Positions 26,139 through 32,007 of a DNA stretch of 41,159 nt are shown piece by piece. The notes under the pieces were generated by a model. That model saw only the letters and a list, made by a program, of their open reading frames with translations. It was not told where the DNA came from and made no database searches. Made by a program: the position numbers and the translations under genes. The stretch lies in IMG/VR virus record IMGVR_UViG_3300044629_000313, positions 1-41,159 of that record. One strand, given 5' to 3'. This stretch comes from a virus. The first letter of the stretch is position 1. The number at the start of each line of letters is the position of its first letter.

Positions 26139-26319
26139 CGTCGCGCTCCCTGATGATGCGGACGGTCTTCGGTGCGCGCACGACGAGCGTCACCTTCCCC
26201 ACGTTGGACGGGGTGGGCGCAATGGCCGCGACGGCGCGGCCCTGCTCGTCGATCACGACCACGGATTGGCCGTGCCGCAGAGTGACGGCGACGTTGCCGG
26301 CGTTCGGGATGTCACGCAT
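26131..26319 (-). CDS. CsrA-like small RNA-binding protein candidate
   Basis: This 62-aa protein resembles CsrA/RsmA in size and pattern. Its LRHGQSVVVI strand aligns with the RRVGETLMI strand of E. coli CsrA after a one-residue gap, and its end, GKVTLVVRAPKTVRIIRERD, aligns with the CsrA [20 protein letters not shown] block with identical spacing from APK to the RNA-contacting Arg44 (here the Arg before ERDDD). The first strand is preceded by extra residues (MRDIPNAG) and the RR pair is reduced to RH. If real, it would bind GGA-containing leaders of host or phage mRNAs. It overlaps neighbours by 8 nt on both sides. The assignment is by eye and not certain. Confidence 0.5.
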   Translation of the reverse strand: MRDIPNAGNVAVTLRHGQSVVVIDEQGRAVAAIAPTPSNVGKVTLVVRAPKTVRIIRERDDD

Positions 26320-27646
26320 GGTCGGCCTCCCACTTTGCGATTTGCTCCCCGATCCAGGCCATGCAGTTGCAGGCCATGCTGTTGCCGAGAGCCTTGTATC
26401 GCGGCCCGTCCGGGCATTGCTCGGCGGGCTTGCCGCGCCACGGGATCAGAGTCCAGTCGTCGGGAAATGCCTGAAGTCTCTCGCACTCACGCGGCGACAA
26501 TCGACGCACGGTCATGGTGCTTGCGTGGACTGCGGCAACCTGCTGCGTGACCTCTGACGATTGCGGCGAGCGCGACGGGTCGTTGGTCGCTGTCAGCGAC
26601 GGCGCGACAGGTACAAGCGGCGTCCCGCGCCCGGTGCCGTCCTCGCTTGCGTCAAAGCCATCAGCGCGGAGAGAGTGTGCCACTCCCATGACTTGGTTCT
26701 TGATGAGCGTCCCGCATACGTCATCAGGCTTGCCGATCGGATCAAGCGCTGACTGCCACGGGAACGCCACCGCCACCGTGGTCGCCCGCGTGTCGCCTTG
26801 GTCAAACAGCGAGAGCGTCGGGTTAACCTGGCCCTGCACCCAAGTTTCGTCATCGGTCACGGTCTGCGCCCTCTTGGCCTTGGTGAAAGGGACGGGCTGC
26901 AACACCGCAGGGAAACGGTTCTTTTCCGGCATGGTCTGTCCCTTGGACAGAACCGCATCAAGCGTCTGATTTACTTGCCCACCGTCCCACCAGCAACCGC
27001 CTCGAGCGCCGCCTTCAGCATCGGGGGCAGCGCCTTGCCGCGCCTTTCCGCCCGCCTCAAGATGCCGCTGCAAGCCTTCGCGGAGAGCGAGTACCTCGGC
27101 GGCAGCGGTCCAGTCTCCAGCACCTCGCTCAAGGAGGCGACCGACGACGAACACCCGGCGGCGGCGCTGCGGGACGGCTCGGGGCCATCGCCCCACTCGC
27201 ACGTATTGAGCGTCCAGCACTCGGTAGGCCCACCCATACCCGAGTTCGCCCAGCGCCCCGAGGAAGGTGCCAAAGTCCCGTCCTCCGTTCGAGGACAGAA
27301 CACCGGGGACGTTCTCCCAGACAAGCCATCGAGGCTGGAGCCGAGCAGCAATCGCAAGGTAGGTGAGCATGAGGCTCCCTCGCGGATCTGCGAGTCCTTG
27401 CCGCAGCCCCGCGACTGAATATGACTGGCATGGCGTTCCGCCCACGAGAAGGTCAACTGTTCCTGGCTCAATCGGCCACTCCTCGAACTTGGTCATGTCC
27501 CCGTAGTTGGGGACGTGCGGGAAGCGGTGCTTCAGCACCGCAGCGGGGAACGGCTCGATCTCGCTGAAGCCGATAGGCTCCCAGCCGAGGTGGTGCCACG
27601 CAACGCTCGCGGCCTCGATGCCCGAGCATACGGAGAGGTATCTCAT
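26312..27646 (-). CDS. C5 cytosine DNA methyltransferase (Dcm-like, orphan)
   Basis: This 444-aa protein has the ordered motifs of C5 methyltransferases: I (SVCSGIEAASVAWHHLGW, residues 5-22), IV with the catalytic Cys (GTPCQSYSVAG, PCQ at 72-74), VI (ENVPG, 111-115), VIII (QRRRRVFVVG, 159-168), a variable target-recognition region (about 200-370), IX (RRLSPRECERLQAFPDDW) and X (ALGNSMACNCMAWIG). It transfers a methyl group from SAM to cytosine in a specific site. No cognate restriction enzyme is near, so it probably protects phage DNA or alters its expression. ATGA links it to the gene upstream. Confidence 0.93.
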   Translation of the reverse strand: MRYLSVCSGIEAASVAWHHLGWEPIGFSEIEPFPAAVLKHRFPHVPNYGDMTKFEEWPIEPGTVDLLVGGTPCQSYSVAGLRQGLADPRGSLMLTYLAIAARLQPRWLVWENVPGVLSSNGGRDFGTFLGALGELGYGWAYRVLDAQYVRVGRWPRAVPQRRRRVFVVGRLLERGAGDWTAAAEVLALREGLQRHLEAGGKARQGAAPDAEGGARGGCWWDGGQVNQTLDAVLSKGQTMPEKNRFPAVLQPVPFTKAKRAQTVTDDETWVQGQVNPTLSLFDQGDTRATTVAVAFPWQSALDPIGKPDDVCGTLIKNQVMGVAHSLRADGFDASEDGTGRGTPLVPVAPSLTATNDPSRSPQSSEVTQQVAAVHASTMTVRRLSPRECERLQAFPDDWTLIPWRGKPAEQCPDGPRYKALGNSMACNCMAWIGEQIAKWEADHA

Positions 27647-27981
27647 GCCTTCGCCTTCGCGCCCTGGCGCTCAAGCTCGTCGCGCAGCGCGCCACCCTCG
27701 GCGATGGCGATGACCTCGGGCATCGGGAAGTCCATCGGCACGTCGTGCGGCGTGTTGATCGCCGTGCCGTCAAGCCGGATCTCGAGCAGGTCCCACGACT
27801 TCAGGCGCCAGTACCGCGTCCGCACGCTGCCGTGCTGGTGGAAGCGTTCGTTCTCGTCCTCAATCCACTTGGCATCGACGAGCACAGACACGTCGTTGCT
27901 GCCGAGGTACTCGGCCAGTTGGCGGTTGGTGCGGGCGTAGTCGGACGTGAGCGGGACGATGTGTTCTACGTGCAGGATCAT
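27643..27981 (-). CDS. Early-operon protein of unknown function
   Basis: This 112-aa protein begins MILHVEHIVPLTSDYARTNR, with a GGAGG site 6 nt upstream and ATGA overlap to its upstream neighbour, so I prefer 27981 over longer in-frame starts. It is a mixed alpha/beta protein with a central VSVLVDAKWIEDENERFHQ and an aromatic TRYWRLKSWDLLEI segment. The last 20 residues are charged and helical. No domain is recognised. Confidence 0.65.
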   Translation of the reverse strand: MILHVEHIVPLTSDYARTNRQLAEYLGSNDVSVLVDAKWIEDENERFHQHGSVRTRYWRLKSWDLLEIRLDGTAINTPHDVPMDFPMPEVIAIAEGGALRDELERQGAKAKA

Positions 27982-28283
27982 GCGAGCCTCCATACCCGAA
28001 TCAGGCGACCATGCGTGGACGGCCGGCGGCTTGCGACCACCTCGCCAGTCCATGCGAACTTGCCGTCGAACACGCTGCCAGCGGCGTTTCCGAGTTCCGC
28101 ATAGTCAAGGCCGTTCTCGGCCATGAGCGCGGCGACCTCGTCGGCGGTGACCGTCTGGCCATGACTGGCGATGAACGCCGCGAAGCCGCGTGCGGCGGCG
28201 AGGAGTTCGTGGCGGCGGTCGGCGGCGAGCGCCTTGCCGACGATCTTGCGCCGCTCAGCCTCGGCGGTGTCAAAGAGGTTCAT
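27978..28283 (-). CDS. Conserved phage protein with GNAAGSVF motif
   Basis: This 101-aa protein has a helical N-terminal half (RRKIVGKALAADRRHELLAA) and a compact C-terminal domain: TVTADEVAALMAENGLDYAE, then LGNAAGSVFDGKFAWTGEVV, ending GRLIRVWRLA. The same pattern (HTH-like helix pair, GNAAGS-F, WTG, final VWRL) recurs in early regions of many phages infecting proteobacteria. The arrangement looks like a small winged domain, possibly DNA-binding. No function is established. It is coupled by ATGA to its neighbours on both sides. Confidence 0.7.
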   Translation of the reverse strand: MNLFDTAEAERRKIVGKALAADRRHELLAAARGFAAFIASHGQTVTADEVAALMAENGLDYAELGNAAGSVFDGKFAWTGEVVASRRPSTHGRLIRVWRLA

Positions 28284-28528
28284 CGGAACCTCCGAGTCCT
28301 GAGCTTGCGCGGGTCGATGATTCCCATGTCGAGGACGGTGTAGCCGACCCCGTCCTTGTGGGCGATCATCACCCCGAACAGGTCATGCGCCCGGTAGATG
28401 ATGTTGTTCACCGTGCGGGGCGTCACGTCCCAGCGGTGCGCCAATTGCTGCCTGGTCATCGGTTCGGTGCGGCAGATTTCGACCATGTCAAGGATGCGGT
28501 CGACGAGGGTTTCGGTGTCCTGCCTCAC
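28280..28528 (-). CDS. Winged-helix HTH protein of the early operon
   Basis: This 82-aa protein starts at GTG 28528 (GGAGG 7 nt upstream, GTGA overlap with the gene before); a longer reading from 28588 would run into the preceding gene. Residues 20-45 form a recognisable helix-turn-helix (EPMTRQQLAHRWDVTPRTVN, then NIIYRAHDLF) followed by a beta wing (GVGYTVLDMGIIDP). It may be an early transcription regulator. The nearest candidate operator is the dyad at 28863-28890 ahead of the operon. Confidence 0.72.
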   Translation of the reverse strand: MRQDTETLVDRILDMVEICRTEPMTRQQLAHRWDVTPRTVNNIIYRAHDLFGVMIAHKDGVGYTVLDMGIIDPRKLRTRRFR

Positions 28529-28776
28529 AGTTCGACCTCCGTCTTGGCGTGGACGGCGAGGAAGTCCTTCTCGGCCTGCTGGAGCCACAGGATGGAGGCG
28601 TCGAACTCATGCTCGGCGTCGAGGTTGCTCTGTGCGACGGCGCGGCTGGCGGCGATGACCTCGGCGCTGACCGAGTCCCCCAATTCCATCGCGGCGGCCA
28701 GGAGCACGTTGTCGTACTTCTTGCGGGTTTCGTGGCGAAGCGTGATGTGGTTGGTGACCGTATCTCTGACCTTCAT
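28525..28776 (-). CDS. First gene of the early operon, small helical protein
   Basis: This 83-aa protein starts at ATG 28776, with GGAGAA upstream. It has a short basic beginning (MKVRDTVTNHITLRHETRKK) and then long helices (NVLLAAAMELGDSVSAEVIA; DAEHEFDASILWLQQAEKDF). No cysteines and no TM. It is not recognised. As the first early gene it could be a host-takeover protein, but nothing in the sequence shows this. Confidence 0.65.
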   Translation of the reverse strand: MKVRDTVTNHITLRHETRKKYDNVLLAAAMELGDSVSAEVIAASRAVAQSNLDAEHEFDASILWLQQAEKDFLAVHAKTEVEL

Positions 28777-28798
28777 GGCAGTTCTCCGGTGTTGTGCA

Positions 28799-28815
28799 CC
28801 GAGCAACGCGCTCGG
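28799..28815 (-). promoter_or_regulatory. GCGUU-loop hairpin 3 in the early-operon leader
   Basis: Minus-strand RNA CCGAGC-GCGUU-GCUCGG: 6-bp stem and pentaloop, 22 nt before the first early ATG. It is the third copy of the element (others at 24994-25006 and 25910-25924). The stems differ by compensatory changes while the loop and closing pair are constant, which argues for selection on RNA structure. A nearby palindrome GATATATC (28836-28843) may be part of the promoter. Confidence 0.58.
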
Positions 28816-28862
28816 ATTCGGGGTGTGTACATCGGGATATATCGGCAGCGCAAGGGGGTTGC

Positions 28863-28890
28863 GTTAGAAATTCCGGCAAGAATTTCTTAC
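28863..28890. promoter_or_regulatory. Operator-like dyad in the divergent early region
   Basis: AGAAATT (28866-28872) and AATTTCT (28881-28887) form a perfect inverted repeat with an 8-nt spacer; GT and AC at 28863-28864 and 28889-28890 extend it. It is an A/T-rich island in the 153-nt gap between the early minus operon and the plus-strand phosphoesterase gene, so a repressor here could control both directions. No convincing sigma70 boxes were found for the minus operon. Confidence 0.55.
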
Positions 28891-28929
28891 GGCGTGAAAT
28901 CGCGGGGAAAGTGCGTAAGGTGTCGGCGC

Positions 28930-29835
28930 ATGGTGTCGATGGAGCAGCACCAGCCCGGATCGTTCACCGTCGAGATGTCGCATGACGGGGAATCGGCCAA
29001 TCCATCGAGCGAGTGGAGCCAGGAATTCCTGCTCATCTCGGACGCCCACATCGACAACGCGCACGCCGACAGGCAGATGTTCGAACGCCACATGCGCCAG
29101 TGCCGGGAGCGCAATGCGAAGTGGCTCTCGAACGGCGATTTCCTGTGCCTTTTACAGGGAAAATGGGACCCGCGCAGTGACACTTCGGCCTGCCGGCCCG
29201 AGCACCGCGAGGGGCGATACCTCGATGCGGTCATCAATACAACCGCCGACTACCTCGCGCCGTGGGCAGACATGGCGCTTCTGTTTGCACCTGGCAACCA
29301 CGAAACCGCGGTTCGCAAGCGGCACGAAACAGACATGAACGAGCGCCTGGTCGAGGCGCTCAAGGCCCGGAACAAGGACTGCCGTGCATATGCAGGCAGT
29401 TATGCAAACTGGGTGCGGTTCCTCGTCCGCAAGAAGAACCACCGCCAGCTCGTCGCCAGCAGCATCGTGATGTACATGCACCACGGCTACGGCGGCGGCG
29501 GCCCGGTCACCCGGGGCACCATCCAAACCTCGCGCATGGCGGTCTACCTCCCGGACGCCGACCTCATCTGGACGGGGCACACGCACGACGAGTGGATCAT
29601 GCCGATCCAACGGGCGCGGCTGTCGGTCCACGGCAGGCCGTACCTCGACCGCGTCCTGCACGTCAGAAGCCCCGGGTACAAGGATGAGTTCAGCGAGCAG
29701 AACGGCTGGGCCGTCGAGAAGGGGATGCCGCCCAAGCCCAAGGGCGCGCTGTGGTTGCGATTCTGGATGGAGAACCTCCGCAAGAAGGGTGTCGCCACCC
29801 GTACCCTGCGCTTCGAGGTCCGTGAAGCGCAGTAA
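28930..29835 (+). CDS. Calcineurin-like metallophosphoesterase
   Basis: This 301-aa protein carries all metal-binding motifs of the family in order: DAH (38-40), GD in NGD (69-70), GNHE (122-125), H in MYMHHGYGG (184/185) and GHTH (216-219). Such enzymes hydrolyse phosphodiesters of nucleic acids or nucleotides; phage members include SbcD-like nucleases and predicted phosphatases. It could process phage or host DNA ends, but no SbcC partner is present. The start is uncertain: ATG 28930 has only a weak AAGG site and ATG 28939 is possible. It is the first gene of the divergent plus block. Confidence 0.85.
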   Translation: MVSMEQHQPGSFTVEMSHDGESANPSSEWSQEFLLISDAHIDNAHADRQMFERHMRQCRERNAKWLSNGDFLCLLQGKWDPRSDTSACRPEHREGRYLDAVINTTADYLAPWADMALLFAPGNHETAVRKRHETDMNERLVEALKARNKDCRAYAGSYANWVRFLVRKKNHRQLVASSIVMYMHHGYGGGGPVTRGTIQTSRMAVYLPDADLIWTGHTHDEWIMPIQRARLSVHGRPYLDRVLHVRSPGYKDEFSEQNGWAVEKGMPPKPKGALWLRFWMENLRKKGVATRTLRFEVREAQ

Positions 29836-29870
29836 CTGACCGTCTGAGAAGGACAGATCGAGGAGCATCC

Positions 29871-30137
29871 ATGCCGACGCCAGCCAAGGGCAAGCGATTC
29901 GTGAAGGTGGTGAAGAACCCCAAGACCGGGCGCACCAACAAGGTGAGCTACGGCCAGGCCGGCAAGGCCAAGGGCGGCGGCGACCGCATCAAGCCTGGCA
30001 CCGCCAAGGGCGATGCGTACTGCGCCCGCAGCTGGGGCCAGATGCAGCGCAGCCCGGCGGCGGCACGCAACCCCAACAGCCCACTGCGGCTCTCGCGTGC
30101 GAAGTGGAAGTGCAGCGGCAAGACCTCGAGAGGATGA
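29871..30137 (+). CDS. Small basic phage protein (DUF6321-like)
   Basis: This 88-aa very basic protein has the ordered pattern FVKVVKNPKTGRTNKVSYGQ, then IKPGTAKGDAYCARSWGQ, then NPNSPLRLSRAKWKCSG. The YCARS and LSRxKWKC blocks are conserved in a short phage/prophage family that I know as DUF6321; function is unknown. A GAGGAG site lies upstream. Two conserved Cys could bind metal. It overlaps the start region of the next small gene. Confidence 0.75.
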   Translation: MPTPAKGKRFVKVVKNPKTGRTNKVSYGQAGKAKGGGDRIKPGTAKGDAYCARSWGQMQRSPAAARNPNSPLRLSRAKWKCSGKTSRG

Positions 30138-30139
30138 AC

Positions 30140-30274
30140 ATGGCGAAGAAAGCAGCAAAGCGCGGCCTGTACGCGAACATCAACGCACGGCGCAGGGCCG
30201 GCACCAGCCGCCCGAAGTCGAAGTCCACGGTCAGCCCATCGGCATACCGTGCGATGAAGCGCGGATTCAAGTGA
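30140..30274 (+). CDS. 44-aa basic phage protein (MAKK..GLYANINA type)
   Basis: This protein reads MAKKAAKRGLYANINARRRA and so on to AMKRGFK. The pattern of a short basic start, YANIxAxRxR, then a Gly/Ser/Lys linker and a final AxRxxKR helix, is widespread in phages of Gram-negative hosts; function is unknown. I chose ATG 30140 because AGAGGA is properly spaced, whereas ATG 30134 (in an ATGA overlap) has the site too close. Confidence 0.7.
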   Translation: MAKKAAKRGLYANINARRRAGTSRPKSKSTVSPSAYRAMKRGFK

Positions 30275-30281
30275 TCCGGCC

Positions 30282-30548
30282 ATGAGGGTCCGGCTCGGCG
30301 GCAAGTACTGGACGCTCAGGTTCAGCCCGAACCTGGCTGACTACGGCAACATGGTCGACCCGGGCCATGCCGCGGGCCGGGTGCTCCGCATCGCCACGTG
30401 GCAGTCGGAGGAGGATCGTCTCGACACGACCTTGCACGAGGCGATCCATTGCTGCCGCCAGGAGCTCGACGAGAAGGCCGTCACCGACCTGGCGAACGAC
30501 CTGTCTCGCCTGCTGTGGCGTATGGGCTACAGGCGAACTGGAACGTAG
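30282..30548 (+). CDS. Small HExxH zinc-peptidase-like phage protein
   Basis: This 88-aa protein contains TTLHEAIHCCRQELDEKAVT: an HEAIH zinc motif at about residues 52-56 and downstream acidic residues (ELDE) as in small phage proteins of the ImmA/IrrE-like or SprT-like kind. The C-terminus (LANDLSRLLWRMGYR) is typical of this short family. It has only one compact domain, so it could be a metal-dependent peptidase or a degenerate one. The last gene of this plus block; an array of dyads follows. Confidence 0.7.
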   Translation: MRVRLGGKYWTLRFSPNLADYGNMVDPGHAAGRVLRIATWQSEEDRLDTTLHEAIHCCRQELDEKAVTDLANDLSRLLWRMGYRRTGT

Positions 30549-30550
30549 AG

Positions 30551-30669
30551 TTCCACTTTCGGGAAGCCCATCCCGTATCCGCAAATCAATGACGGGCGTC
30601 GATTTCCGCTTACGGAATGGTTTCCGTCTGCGGAAACGTGTACGCCTTATCCGGACTTGTACGCCGGAT
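30551..30669. promoter_or_regulatory. Array of dyads and direct repeats between convergent genes
   Basis: Three related dyads occur: TTCCACTTTCGGGAA (30551-30565), TTCCGCTTACGGAA (30604-30617) and TTTCCGTCTGCGGAAA (30621-30636). They are followed by the direct repeat TGTACGCC (30639-30646 and 30658-30665) and the inverted repeat ATCCGG/CCGGAT (30649-30654, 30664-30669). CCCGT/ACGGG (30572-30576, 30592-30596) adds another. Elements are spaced by 17-19 nt, about two helical turns. The stretch is non-coding. It could be a repressor array, replication iterons or a set of terminators. Confidence 0.55.
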
Positions 30670-30671
30670 CG

Positions 30672-31256
30672 TCAGTCGCGCCAGTAGACCTCGTCGCCCC
30701 GGCGGTAGTTCCTGAAGTCGCGCTCGCCCTTGACGTACGAGGTGAAGTGCGAGTCGATGTACTGCGCATAGTTGTTCGGCAGCAGCATGAACCAGCCCGA
30801 ACTCGTCTCGATGAGGTTCAGGGGCTTGTGCTCCTGCGGGTAGCGGCTGAAGCCGTCCGCCCAGTCGAAGACGATCCCCGTGTGCCGGCCCGTGAACCCG
30901 GGCCTGTCGCCTAGTGCCGTCTTCTGCGCGACGCCCATGCAAGGCAAGCCCTCGAGGTAGTGGAGGTGCATGATCTCGAGGTGCTCGCCCATGCCGCCCC
31001 AGGGCGTGAGTTCACGCGACCCGCCGCTGGCGACTGCCTGTGGGTGGAACGCGGTGGTCATCGACATCATGTGCAGCGGGATGCCGCACCAGTGCGCGCC
31101 CGTCTCGAGCAGCACGTGCGCGAGGAGTTCCTGCCCGGGCCGGCAGTACGCCGCGTGCCAGATGCCGCGAGTCGTGCCCTCTGGCATGTTCGGCCCGAGC
31201 GCCGAGTTGTGTACTTGCACGTAGAGGTGAAACGGAAGATTTGCGTGGCGCGGCAT
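30672..31256 (-). CDS. Unrecognised 194-aa protein, His/aromatic-rich
   Basis: Start ATG 31256 gives MPRHANLPFHLYVQVHNSAL; a longer frame to 31316 would run through the candidate RNA/promoter zone, so I prefer this start although no ribosome site is visible. The protein is rich in His, Trp and Tyr (TRGIWHAAYCRPGQELLAHV; GAHWCGIPLHMM; MHLHYLEGLPCMGV; GIVFDWADGFSRY) and has no TM segment or signal. The mixture of conserved-looking His and Cys suggests metal binding. It stands alone between two unusual non-coding stretches on the strand opposite to the late genes. Function unknown. Confidence 0.68.
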   Translation of the reverse strand: MPRHANLPFHLYVQVHNSALGPNMPEGTTRGIWHAAYCRPGQELLAHVLLETGAHWCGIPLHMMSMTTAFHPQAVASGGSRELTPWGGMGEHLEIMHLHYLEGLPCMGVAQKTALGDRPGFTGRHTGIVFDWADGFSRYPQEHKPLNLIETSSGWFMLLPNNYAQYIDSHFTSYVKGERDFRNYRRGDEVYWRD

Positions 31257-31271
31257 TTGCGTAGGTATACT

Positions 31272-31432
31272 GCCAATGCGGAGGGGTGAGTCTGAGGTGG
31301 CTTCGGCCCCAAACACTCACAGGGGCATCGGCAGAAAGGCCGCGAGGCACGGCCCGGTGCAGCGCACCCTTGGTGTAGCAAACGCATTCCGCCGTAGGGC
31401 AGGCCAGGCTAAGACCTGGCGCTGCCCACCTG
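31272..31432 (+). ncRNA. Candidate structured RNA
   Basis: Successive plus-strand hairpins: GTGAGT/ACTCAC (31286-31291, 31315-31320) enclosing GGC-UUCG-GCC; GGCCG/CGGCC (31338-31342, 31350-31354); GGTGC-AGC-GCACC (31356-31368); and a two-part stem GGGCAG/CTGCCC with inner CCAGG/CCTGG (31397-31427). GCGGA (31278-31282) can pair with TCCGC further down to close the domain. A TATACT box stands just before. It matches no RNA family I recognise. Confidence 0.35.
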
Positions 31433-31448
31433 ACCAGCAAACTAGTCA

Positions 31449-31496
31449 TGTGACAAAGTCACCACACTTGTTGACAAGTGTCATCAGTTTGTCACA
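31449..31496. promoter_or_regulatory. Nested symmetric dyad
   Basis: TGTGACAAA (31449-31457), six bases, ACACTTGT (31464-31471), TG, ACAAGTGT (31474-31481), six bases, TTTGTCACA (31488-31496): inner and outer arms share one centre. Such a site suits a dimer-of-dimers regulator or an initiator protein. A consensus -35 TTGACA sits at its centre (31471-31476), but no matching -10 was found. Confidence 0.65.
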
Positions 31497-31510
31497 CGCC
31501 CGAAACGAAA

Positions 31511-31542
31511 CGCGGCCCGGGACTTGCGTCGACCAGGCCGCG
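31511..31542 (-). terminator. Intrinsic terminator of the 50-aa minus gene
   Basis: On the minus strand CGCGGCC pairs with GGCCGCG around an 18-nt loop and is followed by TTTCGTTTCG. It starts 16 nt after the stop of the 50-aa gene at 31558. The reverse of the U-rich tail (CGAAACGAAACG, 31501-31512) is repeated at 32892-32903. Confidence 0.7.
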
Positions 31543-31557
31543 CTTCCGGGGGTTCAG

Positions 31558-31710
31558 TCAGGTCGCGACGCGCTCGGCGGCGACTTGCCGCTCTGCCTCG
31601 TCAGAGAGCCGCGCCTGACGCGGGAACCATACCCCGGAAACAGAACGACCGCAAGCGTGCTTGCGGCCGTCTGCGAATTTCGCTTGCATGCCCCGAGGGA
31701 TCGGTATCAT
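31558..31710 (-). CDS. 50-aa basic protein with own promoter and terminator
   Basis: This small gene encodes MIPIPRGMQAKFADGRKHAC and so on to QVAAERVAT. It is basic and contains GVWFPRQARLSDEAERQVAA, a short aromatic strand followed by a helix. An internal ATG (31689) could be the start. It is flanked by a promoter (31737-31764) and an intrinsic terminator (31511-31542) on the same strand, a layout that supports it being real. No ribosome site is evident. Function unknown; a small regulator or an anti-host peptide is possible. Confidence 0.5.
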   Translation of the reverse strand: MIPIPRGMQAKFADGRKHACGRSVSGVWFPRQARLSDEAERQVAAERVAT

Positions 31711-31736
31711 GCAGCCAGCTAATCCAATCCGGTCGC

Positions 31737-31764
31737 ATTGTACCGCAGGTGCCTTCAGGGGCAA
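31737..31764 (-). promoter_or_regulatory. Promoter of the 50-aa minus gene
   Basis: Minus strand TTGCCC (31764-31759), 16-nt spacer, TACAAT (31742-31737). The -10 is near consensus and the -35 moderate. It would start transcription about 20 nt before the ATG at 31710. Confidence 0.55.
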
Positions 31765-32007
31765 CAATGCCGCACGCAGCTCTCGGCGCGGTAGGGGAGC
31801 ATGGATGTAGACGCAGGGCATGACCCTATCCTGCGCCGCCCGAAAGGGTGCGCTCCCCGACGATGGCAGCGGCTGGCAGTCCTCCAGCGAAATGGTGAAA
31901 ATCGTCGCTACGACTGACAGCGCGGCTCCGTGTGGGCTGATCGTGGTGGCCCCCTTGCGGGGTCACGCCCTCTGCGCTCACCATGTGAACTGAAATCCGT
32001 GGTTCGG

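Larger units (their letters stand above)
31257..31557. other. Non-coding stretch with hairpins and a nested dyad
   Basis: No convincing gene lies here. It holds a -10-like TATACT (31266-31271, plus strand), a run of hairpins that could form a structured RNA (31286-31427), the nested symmetric dyad at 31449-31496 and the terminator of the small minus gene (31511-31542). Open frames that cross it have unnatural composition. Confidence 0.7.

Noticed and set aside
31449-31463. CRP site (TGTGA..TCAC)
   Set aside because: The half-sites are 5 nt apart instead of 6 and the second half lacks the last A, so it is better explained as part of the nested dyad.
31276-31722. Plus-strand open frame starting just after TATACT
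   Set aside because: ATG is close to a -10 box, but the translation has no natural look and runs through hairpins, a dyad and an opposite-strand terminator.
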